Origin: Trogon surrucura
Taxonomy: Eukaryota; Chordata; Aves; Trogoniformes; Trogonidae
DNA length: 64,000 bases
Assembly (NCBI GenBank): GCA_020746105.1
Contig: CM036658.1
Location: 12,570,689-12,634,688 of the forward strand
Reading direction: 5' to 3'
The notes below the pieces were generated by a model. It did no database searches. It was not told where the DNA came from and saw nothing but the letters and a program-made list of their open reading frames with translations. Shown here piece by piece: positions 25,598 through 37,537 of this stretch. Position 1 is the stretch's first letter. The number at the start of each line of letters is the position of its first letter. Position numbers and translations under genes: made by a program.

Positions 25598-28500
25598 TTC
25601 ATGGGCTTATGTAAGTGAAGAGGAACATATGGAAACAAAGAAAATTTAAACCCCCAAAACCTCTGCTTCCTTAGGCTCCCAGAAGGAAGTGCCTGCCACA
25701 TAAAGAGGGAAAAAAAAACCCTTAAAGCCAAGTGATGATATTTCCATCTGATGCTGAATTGCAAAAAAAAAGACTAGAGATTGCTACTTCAGTCTTACAG
25801 AGCTGTCATTCATTTTGTAAACAATTGCAAATCCCCATAAGTCTGTTCAAAACACAAACCTTCATTCTGTATGAAAACAAAGGCTGGTTATGGAACATTT
25901 TTTTTAAATATTCATTACATATTATTTGTTTGCACAAGTCTTTCTTTTTGCATTTAGGTCATGACACAGTACTTCTAAGGATTCCATTAACCTGTGTTTT
26001 AGCTGTGAGGTCCTTCTACTTGCAAGCATATGTATCAAGGTGGTTATTTTCTCTGCTTCTGCAACTAATACCCTCCTGTTTCGTGTTTTCAATTACTGAG
26101 AGGCATAATCGTCAGGACTGGAAGATAATATTAGGTTAAAAACCAGCAAAATGAGGATGGGGAAATGTCTTTAAACTCTGTGCCCTTATCCTTGATATGT
26201 TAGAGAGTTCTCTGCTTCCACCTGTTGGTAAAAAAAAAAAATAATAAAAATCAGCCGTGAAGCTACCCTTCCTGCCTGCTCATTTACAGAACTTCTTAGG
26301 AAGCCAAAAACCTTCCTAATTTGCCAGGACACAGTGGCTGAAGGTCTTTTACACCCTCAGTCCCTTTCTTAGGAAGCTTCTACAACACAAAGGAGTTGCA
26401 AAAAAAAGCTGGTTTAATCCTGGTGGTGGCCCTCATCTCCTAGTGGCAATAGCTGTATTAGTTTGTGGAGCCTTGTAACACGACTAAGCACTGCTTCAGT
26501 CACAGGTATGAAGCTGTGAGAAACAGTGGCTAGACACTGTGTACCTACAAAAGGGTCTCTTCCACATCAGGAGGGATGGACTCAGCCAAAATCCATGTCA
26601 TGAAGGAAACTTCATGACCCACATTCATTACTCAGTGATGAGTCTCATAAGTTCCTTTGATTTTCAAATTATTTCCCAAAACAATGAAGATAACATGAAG
26701 ATACATTCTGTTAATTTATTTTATTAAGACACCTTCTGCTAATTTATTTTTCATAACAAATATTGTCTTTTATCCAAAGTTCTTACTTATTCCTTAATCT
26801 GCCCTCTTATACAACATACCTATCCTCGAACTGCAAAAAGCCTATGAGTATTTCCCACCTTAAGTAGTGATTTCACAAAAGCAACACACACTCAGTCCCC
26901 CAGAAATTAATGGGAATTTGGCTGCTCCAGGCCAGTTTGAGCACCACTTTGTAGTGTTCAAATGCTGCACCATCCCTGAGAGGATGTCAAGGGCTTTTTT
27001 TGCCAGTGCCCGTCTTCCAAACTTCCTTTTCACTGCCGTAAACATTTTTGCTCTGCAGAGCATGTCTAGCTTTTATAAGTATCATCATTCTCGACAAGAC
27101 TGAATATACTCGAGTTTACTTCAGGGAGGAGGAAATTCAAGAGGAGGTAATGTAAATTATGCTACACTCTTGATCCAACAACTATTTTCTTTACATCAAA
27201 GTCAATGCACATGCCCTCTGTTAACAGGATTTCAACACACTGTCCATTATCTATTTTAAGATGTTCAAAACACAGACATGCATGGTGAATCAGCAAGCTC
27301 AGTTAAATGCAAATCAACTCTCTTCACTACGACAGTTAAAATGGCAAGCAGTTACAATTTTCTGAGATTTAGAAGGGAGATTACTCAGTCTGTTAAACTG
27401 GTGGTCCTTTATAGTCCGCATTCTTTTATATTTTCAACAAATTGTTGATAGTGCTTCTGTTATCTGGAGTTAACAGTGATGCTTTTGGCTACAACCCTTG
27501 GGCTTGGTGTTTTCATGAGCAGCCCTGTCTTTACCAAGTGCCTCAATAAATTCCACTTTTCTATCAAGAAATGTTTAAGCTGCTCTTCCTTTTCAATCTG
27601 TTCTCCATTTTCTTCTCACCTCTTCATGTTTTACCAGGTTATTAAAAATGCTTCTCCTGCAGTTTGACCTTACATAATTCCCGTACCCATGTCTTTCACT
27701 TCTTTGAAGTTCTACTCATCTGTTCATATTTCAAATTTTGTCTCTGATATCTTTCTATCATTCATAGTTCTGTACAACAAAACATTGCTTAAAATTAAAT
27801 ATTTCATGAAATGTAAAGTTGATGAAACCCTATCAGCAGGTTTTAACCTTTAACAGGCTTTGACTTTTATGAAAATAATAAAAAAATTTGGCTTTCCTCC
27901 CATCAAGTTCAAAGAACTAGTAACAAACATAGGAGAAACAAGAAACAAGATTGCTGTAGTAAGATACTGTTCAGCACACTGGACATGGGAGAGGACCATA
28001 ACAAAAACTTCCTTTAGGCAAATACTAGGCTCTCTACTGATGTACGAGCACTGTTTTGCTCTTTATTAAGCATGCATGCACACTTTGCCTTTACTACTTA
28101 TAACATTAACCAAGTTTAGGTGACCTATTCTTTGCCCAGTACACTTTGGTCCTACTGCTAAGATTTGGTACATTTTCTAGCAGACCATTCAGCAACTTCT
28201 GAAAAAAATCTGAAAAGTGTCATTATATGATAAGAGTTCAGACTCAGCTTAACCTGAACTCATGATCAAAAGCAAAGTGTCTACAGCACTTTATCAGTCT
28301 TAGGTATGTTGAAATCCTATAAATTCTTATATCTTTCTGTCACATGCCATTTAACGATGTTATGTCAACCAAACCACAGCTGAAATGAAAAGACTTTTAA
28401 ACTGTTATGTTGAACAGGTATTGTGCAATGCTTTGCCAAGGCAATCTCTGCAATGAAAGCATGTAGCTCAACAATTAATTGAAATGTGTGTTTATAAGGA

Positions 28501-30643
28501 AGTTCGGATGACCACAACTTGAAGGGTAGGCAATTAAACCTTGTATTGAGGTTCTGTGTAATTCATGCAATCTATAGCACTCCAGGAGTATTTAAGTGGC
28601 TAGTAGAGTTTGTGGACCTTCAGTGTAGAACTGAATTCCCCTCAAGCCAAATGGTTTTATGAAAGATTCCATGAATACACGAAAGCTCATTTTGTCACAG
28701 CTAAAGTGGCTGGATGGCCAATATCTTCCCCTTTAAAAGAACAGAACCTACATAACAGGAACATGAAGGTTTTATTTCTAGCCAAGTTTCAGCATATGTA
28801 ATTGAGCTTTATACGAGCTTTCCAAGTAAGCTAACAGCAGGAGTTTCTTTCAATGCCAAAAGCAGCTTTTTCTTAATGAAAGTTGTACGCTGTAGTGCAG
28901 AGAAAGCATGGACACTAATCAAAGTAGGGTGGTTCGAAAGATGTCAGTTTAAAAGACCTGGCAGCACTTTGAGAAAGGAAGCACTGTAAATAGATATTCA
29001 ACTGTTCAAATGGGATGAATAAGAAAGGCAGCGTAACTCCTTATTTTGCGAGCTAGACCCAACTGCATAATTACTGAAGTTGTTCACAATTTGGTTACCT
29101 AAAAAAGACAACAAAAGAGTTTCAGGTATGAGACATTAACTACTAGAAACATGCTGAAACCATTCATATGCTGAAATATTTACCAAGATACTTGATTAAT
29201 CATACTGGGTTATGAAAATATAATGACACGAAAATATAAATCACTATTCAGATTGTAGGTTTTTTTCTTCCTTTTCCTGAATAATTTTCAGAATTACTTT
29301 GAAAGGCCTAGAGAGAAATTCATTTGTTATGTGTATCTGAACATTTTAATCAGAATATTTGCTAAAGGTTAACTGAAGAAATTTCACACTGGGAATGGAC
29401 AAGACTTTATACCTGATCCTTGAAAATCCACTATCAATGAGCAGGAGGGAATATTCCCTATTATGATGTAAATCAAGCAGATAGCATAGATTTACCAGTT
29501 AGAATGCTATTTAAATTGCAGCCAGGCCCAGAGCCGACAACTGTACTGGACATTTTACAAATATGTATAAGAACATGATGTTGGTCTGAAGACAGAATTA
29601 AGTGGAAAAAAAAAATAAGATCTCAGAATTTTTTTTGCCTGGTTTCAAGAAATTGCTCTATCAGACTTAAATTTCCGTACTTCACGACCTTCATCACCTA
29701 ACCAAAAATTATTCTATATATCTTAGAAATGCAGATATCCAAGCCTATCTAAATAAACGTATTTCAGGTAAAGTACCAAATGATTCTTACCCTGAGATTT
29801 CACCACTTCAGATCTATATTTCATCCTGCACCAAGATGGAGCCAGTTTATTTAGGGAAAAATTATTTAACTGCCAAGTCGCATAGAAAGTAAAGCTTAAA
29901 TAAATTTGCGCACACTAAATTTCAGACAAACTTTATTCTAAAGATTTTTTTTGTTTAGCCTGAATGACACAGCTTGTCAGATTTAGTTATTTGAGATCTT
30001 ATAGTATAAAGATCAAGTAAGAAAAAAAAAATCCACTTTTATTTTTCTGGTTTATATTCATCTATATTCCTCATGGATCAATTTAAAAGTCTGAAAATAC
30101 AATAACCAATGAGAGTAGTGCCCAGTCATTCTAGGAAGCAAATGACCTCTGAGGATCTTGAATCCCGTTTTATATCCTTGGGGTTTAAGAGAACCTACGC
30201 CACTCTTAAGGCGGCTGCCAGAAACAAGATGAGTTTTGACAGATAGGACAAACTTTATAGTCTGCTTTGACATTTAATTTGATTACAAAATGAGTGTCTG
30301 AGAACTAAGGATCAGCATCAAAACATTGCACATTAGTGGAGAACAATAGGGAACATTAACCACATAAAGATGTTGCAACGAAGTGCAGACTTCAACTACT
30401 GCATGCTCATTTCCAGAAACATTTAACAGGGCAAACACTGGGTCAATCAAGCACACCTGAAGTGTAATGCTGCAGGCTGCAGTGTTCTCAAAAAGTGTCA
30501 GATAGATGGGAAACGTCACCGAGACAGTGTAAGTCACCAACATGGGTGCAGGTTTCTGATATAAAGAAATAGTGAAAAAAGGGGAGAAACTGGTATTTTT
30601 TTTAACAACAAAAATTAAAATAGTAAGTTTGTTGTTTTATGAA
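25598..30643. other. Unique AT-rich non-coding DNA
   Basis: About 5 kb without recognisable genes, RNAs or dispersed repeats. Frames such as 25732-26139 (135 codons) have no domain I recognise. Small A-rich runs near 25709-25720 and 26230-26250. Confidence 0.55.
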
Positions 30644-30694
30644 TTCATAGAACCGTAGAACCATAGAATGGCTTGAGCTGGAAGGGACCTCATG
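30644..30694 (-). mobile_element. CR1 3' tail fragment (copy C, about 51 bp)
   Basis: TTCATAGAACCGTAGAACCATAGAATGG..., then GAGCTGGAAGGGACCTCA. The complement is a CR1 terminus with ATTCTATG-like repeats. It is a very short 5'-truncated insertion or a decayed remnant. Confidence 0.75.
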
Positions 30695-33507
30695 TTAAAT
30701 TTCAGTTTATGTTATTTGTCATCAAAGAAAGAAGTTTATACTAAACCAGAACTAGCTTTTCATAACCACTGCCTGTAGCGCATACAGGGATACTTGCACG
30801 TATTGTAATTAAAAGCATAGAATTCACAGTCCGTGAAGGTGTGTTCTTCTGTTTCAGAACATTTTTCTCCATAGAACAGAGTTGGGGAGTTTGTGCCATG
30901 GAATGTACCACTTGGTGCTGGCATGGCACATAGCTAGCATGGCAAATGATTTCTACACCATTAGCAAGAATGACAATTTCATTGATGAGAATTTCGCACT
31001 AACAGTTTTTCAGATATCCCTGTTTCATGGAGTCTCAAGATGACCACAATTTCTTATATCTATCAAATTCCTGGAGTCTGTTCTCCTACATACTTGCATT
31101 TGGCCATAAGACAGTAAATGAGACCAGACATCATTCACATTTGCAGCAGAACACCTTGTTACAAGCGAAAGAAAAGAAATTGAGTCATTAGGCTCAGGAG
31201 TGACGCATGTTAAACTGTCAAAGAAAATGCCAATCTCTTTGCCAGTGCCAGATGGTTTTCTTAGGAGGCTATTTAGTAGTCTCATCGTCTGAAGTTTGTT
31301 GTCAATCAACTCAAATTTTATTTTGCATTTTCATCCATTATTTCTATGTATAGTTTTGTGCTCCTGTACTACGTGAAAGTTTTTTTAAAAAATCCCTTCT
31401 GAGCAGCTAACTTCATGCACTAGTAATCATCCTGACACAATATCCAACCTAATTCTAAACACATTTCACATTGCATTGCATCACTGAAATAAGGGACACA
31501 TTTAAATCACGCATTCAGTCAGGGATTTCAGATATTTTGTACTAAGTAAAAATAACTTACTTCTTCCAATAGTACTCAGAATCAGCAAGTCAACCTGCAG
31601 ACCCATAAATGAGTTCCAGTATCCAAGTATTTCCAGATTTAGAAAATGGACTGAGAATGAGATTGAACACTGATTTTGCAGTGTAGCAACTGTGTAAAAT
31701 CATGCCTCTCACAGGTACTTAGTCAATTGGAAAGTCTAGTGCACTTTATCAAGACTACTAATAAATCTTAGATATACAGAATATTTATCAGTGGCAGAAT
31801 TTAAAACTAAGTCACAATTTTTTTTGATATAGCTCTTCTTGACCAAAGGTTTTTCCTATGTGTGCATGAAAAATCTGTCATTTGCCGTGTGTATTAGCCA
31901 CATACTTTTTTTTTTGTCTTTGTCATAAAAGTTTTCTACATCTTTTTATCCCAGACACCATGTAATCTCACACTGTTACAGCACACACAATAGTATGAGT
32001 AAAATTTAGTGTGTTTTCAGTGATGCTTAACATGTAAGAATAGAGGAAGTAGTTTTCAAGGGCATAACTCAGAATTACAAAATGAAGGACTACTCTCTGG
32101 GGATCAGTCTATCAGATAGATTAGGAATAAGTTAGGAATACTCATAGCTGCAACACATACAAGTAAACTGTCCCACTAACTCTCTTCTCTATCAAAAAAA
32201 AAAAAAATGGAACCACAACTCATGTCTGTGTATAAAACTTGAAGAAGACTACACAGAAACAGCTTAAATCTCAAACCAAATCTCGTGTCTTGGGTCTTTC
32301 TCCACTTCATGTGCTATCTCATCAGTGTAAATATTACCTGAATCTCTATCTCCCAGCTATTGCTGCTTCATTCTTAGCATGAAGCAGCACTGTATCAGGA
32401 AGTTGGGTAATGATTTTGTAACCTTCGGGGCATTTCCATAAATGCTGATAATTAAGTGCTCCATGTTTTCACAAAATCTGAAGGAAAATAAAGTCTAAAA
32501 TTCACTTGGAAGTTCTCTTATCTGACGCTTTGCTTGACAGGGTTAAAGAAATTAACATGTTTGAGAAACAGAGATTATCTTTTTAATTGATGCAAGCAGA
32601 AAAATTAAAGAATTAAAGCTGGTGGTCCTTTGAGATTTCCTTTGACACAATATAGGTGAGACATGAGCATGCACAGCAAGTACTTTGAGTGGGAGATATA
32701 TTTTCTATGTCATTTTCTGGTACAGAGTCATCTGTTCTGATCAAAAAAAAATTTTTGCAAAATGTCAGATAGAGAGCCACTATTTCCTTAGTTTTGTCCT
32801 AGTACAGGTTATCTGGGCATTTCTTGTATACTACACAGGAGCTCTTCTCAATTCAAAATGCACATTTCTGTCTCTAGGCCTGTTACACCTAAAGTTAGTG
32901 AAACCCACAGCTGAGGAAGGTTGATAATAATGAAAATTTCGGATTAGTCACAGTTTTGTTGCTTCTATTATGATTCTAAAATTGGGTACAAACTCATTGT
33001 GCTACTATTTGTACAGGCAGACACAAAACCATACTTCTGTTGGGAAGGGAGCAATCGCTGTTCTTTCAAGCTACACATGGCGTAGAGCGAAGGTGGTGGT
33101 GACTGCGTATGTACATCACCTTATGATGAAGTAAAGGTAACATAAGACAAATTGATCTGAACAATCCCCTAGAAAGAAGAAAATTACCTGCTTTGTGAAA
33201 GAACAATGCACTAGTAAGATTACAGTTTTGCCTTACTGTAAAGAAAATAATTAAGGAGAAAGACAGTCTGAAAGGACCGAGTTTACGAATTTGTTTTGTC
33301 ATGAAACTCGAGCATAAATCATGAGGAAAACTTTAACCAAGTTTTAGGATTCTTTCTTCACATTTTAGTACACAATTTTCTAGGTGATAGTACAAAGCAC
33401 AAAGCTGTAAAACTATATCAGAGCTACAGAAATTTCAAAATACTTGAACTGTAAAGACAAGTTCTGTTATTCATGAATCAAACAGCTGTATTGCTGTTAA
33501 CTCACAG
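30695..33507. other. Unique AT-rich non-coding DNA
   Basis: No gene or repeat recognised. A minus-strand segment at 33188-33235 has acceptor- and donor-like flanks but no supporting homology. Confidence 0.5.
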
Positions 33508-33545
33508 GATGCACTAGCTAAGAGGTTCCTGCAAGCTTCTTTCAG
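33508..33545 (+). other. Candidate 38-bp micro-exon
   Basis: GTTAACTCACAG (ending 33507) gives an acceptor-like site. GCTTCTTTCAG|GTAAGAAG at 33545/33546 gives a near-consensus donor. The 38 bases between are open only in the first frame, reading DALAKRFLQASF. The 3' boundary also has a pyrimidine tract before CAG|GTAAGA, which is the layout of a recursive splice site, so it could be a zero-length exon instead. No family is recognised and no partner exon is found. Confidence 0.22.
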
Positions 33546-36500
33546 GTAAGAAGCCCCTGGATCTATTACTCATTTCCCAAGAAGTAACTTCACTTTCCTG
33601 AATAATTTATGTTGCATAATTGTCTTCCAGGTTTCTGTCAGAAATACTAATCACCATGTTATTATAGTGCCAAAAGGGTAATTAAAAATTGATTACTGTA
33701 ACAGTCAGATTTTCTCCAAAGCAATGGCAAAAGATCAAATCAAGTTCTCATTTTCTTGTTCGTGCATCTAAATGGCAGAAATACAACCCAGAGATTGTTG
33801 TGCACCTAGAGCAAATCTTTTTAATATCCCACATGGATCTTTGTTTTCAGAACAACTGTTGTGCTTAGTTAGCTAAATAAGGTCTTACTTTGACATTGAA
33901 ATCAAAGGAGGAGGTAACATTTCATTCAAAAAGGCAATAACAGAGTCTGCTGCCAGAGGCACATACAGCACATAAAACTTCTGCTGAGGCAATTACACAA
34001 TCCTTTCCAGGCTTATGGAAATATCACTCAGCCATTTGATTAACTGTCAGGCACAGTAATCAGTTCTTTAACAGTTTATGAAGAGTAAACTAAATCACTA
34101 ACAGCATTCTATGTTAATTTGACAGCTTTCCCTACTGCCTATCACTGCAACACAGGGAAAAAAAAAAAAAAAAAGAAAGAAACAAAAAAAACCCCACAAA
34201 CACAATAGGGCAGTACTCGGGTGCAAGCACATGGACTTTCCATGTTCTACATTTCCTTGTTCTAACAGTGAGAATAAGAGAGAGTAAGCATCAGAGATGA
34301 ATTAAAGAAGTTTATTCCAGCCACGGATTCCATCAACTGGGATGACAGTGCCTATGGGAGAGAACTTGGAAAATGCTTTTTTTAAGTAACATTTTAAATC
34401 ACTTACGCTTTTTAAAACGTGATTGGAGTTGCTAAATTTCAAACCAGATAGAATGTTTTTCACTTGCCTGGCATTTATTGAAGTAATGCATTACAATGTA
34501 ACACTTCCGCTGTCAGAAAGCTGAATTATTTTATAGAGTCTTTTTCTGGGAGACAGAGGTAGAACACGGACATTTACTGCATGTCTGCCACAGAATACTT
34601 CAAAGCATGTGATAGGTGCTTTCTTCTTATACTATCCACTCACACAACAGTATTCTCTAAAAGGACACGATATATGAACCAAGTTTTTGATTGTTTTAAG
34701 GTAGGTATGAAAAGACGTGATACCATTTTCTAACACCTTTAATGTCAAGTTATAAAATAACGGAAGTCAGCTTTCAGTTCAGTATCAAGGATCTAAATCT
34801 CTCTTTGAAAGAATTGCTCAGAAATCCATAGGACAAAACACCTGAGTATGATAGAATTTGGCTGATGTGCAGAAATTTTATATCTGTCTATCTGCAGTTA
34901 TAAAATGTAACAGCATTTTGACATAGATTCACAAATTCATATAAAGTTCTATTTTATTCCATTTACTATATTGATGTTATCTGCCAGAGTTTTAAAGTCA
35001 GATATCTGGTATCCCAACAAAAAAGCCCCAGAAATATTTTTCTTTCAGTATCACCTCTTCAATTTTGTATCCACTCTGAATACTGAAATTTGTGAAACTA
35101 AACAAAAAATTAAAAAAAAAAAATCATCAGCTTAAATGTTTATCTGAATTTGGACTGACACATTATTTTAGGTGTGTAAAACAAAAATTAAAATCCAGTA
35201 CCAGAAAATTCTGGCCAGCAAGAGAAACCAAATACTACTAGCTCAGAACCCTGAAATAAAATCTGATGGAAGACAATTAATTATCATCTATCGATGTGTT
35301 GTCAAGTACATTATTATAGCACACAGGCATTTTTAAAATCCCTTCTATGACTTGTCCAAACAATATTTCTGGAAGACACTGTCTCACTGGGATGAGGAAT
35401 ACATGATTAAGGAAAACCATCACATTTCCATTTACTTTCAGAAGCGTGACTATAGTCAGAGGCATTGCTGTCAGTGGTAATTTTAACGTTCATTACTCAG
35501 CAGGGCTCTGTGTGGTTTGCCATGGCACTTTATGAAGTCAACACCAGTACCTTTTTTCCCTGGTCCTTTCTATAAGCCGTTTTAAAGAAAATACAAGAAA
35601 TGCCTGCTACATAAGTCAGAATTTCTTCTGTGATATTTACAGCCAGGTGACTAGCTTTACAGTGCATAAGCCAAGTTCACACCAACTGTTTTTACCAATC
35701 CCACTACATTCTAAGTTGCTGATGCAGCTTGATAATATCCATTCCAAACAAGCTCAGCGAAAAAGTCACTGGCTAAGAGAAACCATACTTTGAATGGTAG
35801 ATGGGCACAGAATTTCCATTTAAAAACTGGATTTGTTATTAGATATGAACTATTTTAACAACCAACATTGTTTTTCATGGTGGAATACTGAGGAAGAAAA
35901 TTTCTTCATTGCTAAGTCAAAGACACGAAAAGACATAAAAAGGAAGACATCACTTCAGTTTTACTATAAAAATAAATGCTTCCTTCATATTTATCTTAAA
36001 AGTGCTCCCTTTCAGTCTAAGGCTTTTGTTTCTTGCTGTTCTTTTTATTAAAGACTAGGATTTTTTTCCTTGCTGTAATGGTGTTGTGTTATTAACTTAT
36101 TGCTATGTGAACAACAGTGTTAATTTGTTTGTTCAAAACCACTCATATTTACAGAAAGATATTATTTGGCATGCTTGATGATTAATATTACCATCATCAT
36201 CTCTTTCATTAAGCTTTATCAGGCAGCTCCAAGGAGATGCAGTACGAAAGTGTGCAAGCAAGGATAAAGGCAGGCAGAAAATAAGCAAAACAAAAACCTG
36301 TAGAACATGCCTGAAAGGATGAATGATAAGAGACAACTCAAATTTTAACAGTGATTCTTTATCCTTGTCAGTACTATGACAGCCAGAAGCCTGACACAAG
36401 CATCTGAAACTTAGTCACATGCTGCATGAGAAATAGCTGGTTAGATCCCTCAGGCTTTTGTCATATGTATCTTAAGCCTTAAATGAAACCCGCCATATCT

Positions 36501-36556
36501 TTCTTCCTTCAACAACATGCCTGGAAGCAAAACAATACATAAACACCTAAGACTAC
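33546..36556. other. Unique DNA with possible conserved block
   Basis: About 33900-34140 is repeat-free and carries several AATTAC/TTAATT-type motifs, with the texture of a conserved non-coding element. It ends at an A-rich low-complexity run (34156-34190). The rest is AT-rich and unrecognised. Confidence 0.35.
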
Positions 36557-36722
36557 AAAAAAAGAAAAGGGAAGGGAAGGGAAGGGAAGGGAAGGGAAGG
36601 GAAGGGAAGGGAAGGGAAGGGAAGGGAAGGGAAGGGAAGGAAGGGAAGGGAAGGGAAGGGAAGGGAAGGGAAGGGAAGGGAAGGGAAGGGAAGGGAAGGG
36701 AAGGGAAGGGAAGGGAAGGGAA
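36557..36722. repeat. (GGGAA)n homopurine microsatellite
   Basis: An uninterrupted 166-nt purine run: A-rich start, then about 30 copies of GGGAA. One unit is short by a G near 36640, which shifts the repeat phase. The open frames on both strands over this tract are artefacts of the 5-bp period. Confidence 0.97.
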
Positions 36723-37075
36723 CTGTAACTATTGTTATTTTTTTGCACATTGCAAGTCACCAGCTTCATCAGCCAAGTCTATTTAAATGTCTTAGATTTG
36801 GAAAAATGCTGCAGGCCATCAGAAGAAAGTGCATTTTGCAGATATCAACCATCTCCCCTTGAAGCAAGTCCATGCTTGAAATTCAGACTTTCAGATATGT
36901 GTACGGCAAAAATAGCTGGCATACAGTCTTTAATGTCCAAACTGGGATCACTTATACGCTTTCAATTATTTAGCTTATTTATAGCTGTACATATAGCTAT
37001 AAATTCCTGGCTTTGGGGTCTTCCCTTGTTTTGCTCAGTAACTTGATTAAACCCTCTATCACAGAGAGTAAGTGT
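36723..37075. other. Unique non-coding DNA
   Basis: No feature recognised except GTGT at 37072-37075, the left copy of the LTR2 target duplication. Confidence 0.55.
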
Positions 37076-37537
37076 TGTTAAAGCAAATCAGGATCAAAGA
37101 AGTTTATTGATTTACTATTGACATGTGATGAACTGACAATCAGTGGGCTACACATTCCAGATCATTGTCAGTAATGCAACTCACAAACTAAATCAGGAGC
37201 CCTTTAGGAAATGCTGATAAACACCCCCAAGTCTCTGACAACCCCTCTGTAACCAATCCCAAGAAACACAATCCCCTGCAGATTCCTCCAGTGAAGCCCC
37301 TGGGTGATGGGGGCTCACCCCTCCTGTGATCCTCTCCTGCACACCCTCTTGGGGTGGAGGCACCCCGTGAGTTCCCAGCCACCAGCCTGGCACAGGTCCT
37401 TGTTGGTGCCCAACACTTGGACCCAGCAGGCGGTGGGAGAGACTGCTCATGGCACCCCATGGGAGGGTGCATTGCCTGCATGGGCAGAAGCAGAGAGACC
37501 CCGGCTGGCTTGGGTGGCATCACGCTGAGCTTTGACA
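37076..37537 (-). mobile_element. Solo LTR of an endogenous retrovirus (LTR2, 462 bp)
   Basis: The plus-strand ends are TGTTAAAGC and GCTTTGACA. As an inverted terminal pair these match at 8 of 9 positions (TGTYAAAGC). The element is flanked by a 4-bp direct repeat GTGT (37072-37075 and 37538-37541). On the minus strand the G+C-rich first part is U3, with an inverted CCAAT (ATTGG, near 37255). The AT-rich last part carries AATAAA (complement of 37103-37108) shortly before the CA end. The abrupt G+C rise matches these limits exactly. No internal retroviral sequence adjoins it. It is not similar to LTR1. The minus ORF at 37188-37523 is inside U3 and is not a gene. Family unknown; the 4-bp duplication suggests a class I element. 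Confidence 0.72.
37103..37108 (-). terminator. LTR2 polyadenylation signal
   Basis: AATAAA on the minus strand, about 27 bp from the CA terminus of LTR2, placed as in other compact LTRs. Confidence 0.5.

Noticed and set aside
26210..26232. CTCF-like CCACCTGTTGG
   Set aside because: Too few matches to the extended CTCF motif to call a site from sequence alone; the same holds for 58485-58500 and 59950-59965.
33188..33235. Minus-strand 48-bp segment between TTTCTTTACAG and CAG|GTAATT
   Set aside because: The motifs are good but the donor is only fair, there is no homology or partner exon, and such pairs are expected by chance in AT-rich DNA.
36509..36786. ORFs with Pro-Ser-Leu-Phe or Lys-Gly-Arg-Glu repeats
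   Set aside because: They are readings of the (GGGAA)n microsatellite on both strands, not proteins.
37400..37425. TTGGTGCCCAAC resembling a retroviral primer-binding site
   Set aside because: It sits inside LTR2 rather than just after an LTR end, and on the strand opposite to the LTR's polyadenylation signal.
37188..37523. Minus-strand 111-codon ORF in a G+C-rich block
   Set aside because: It lies wholly inside LTR2 U3 and has no recognisable domain.
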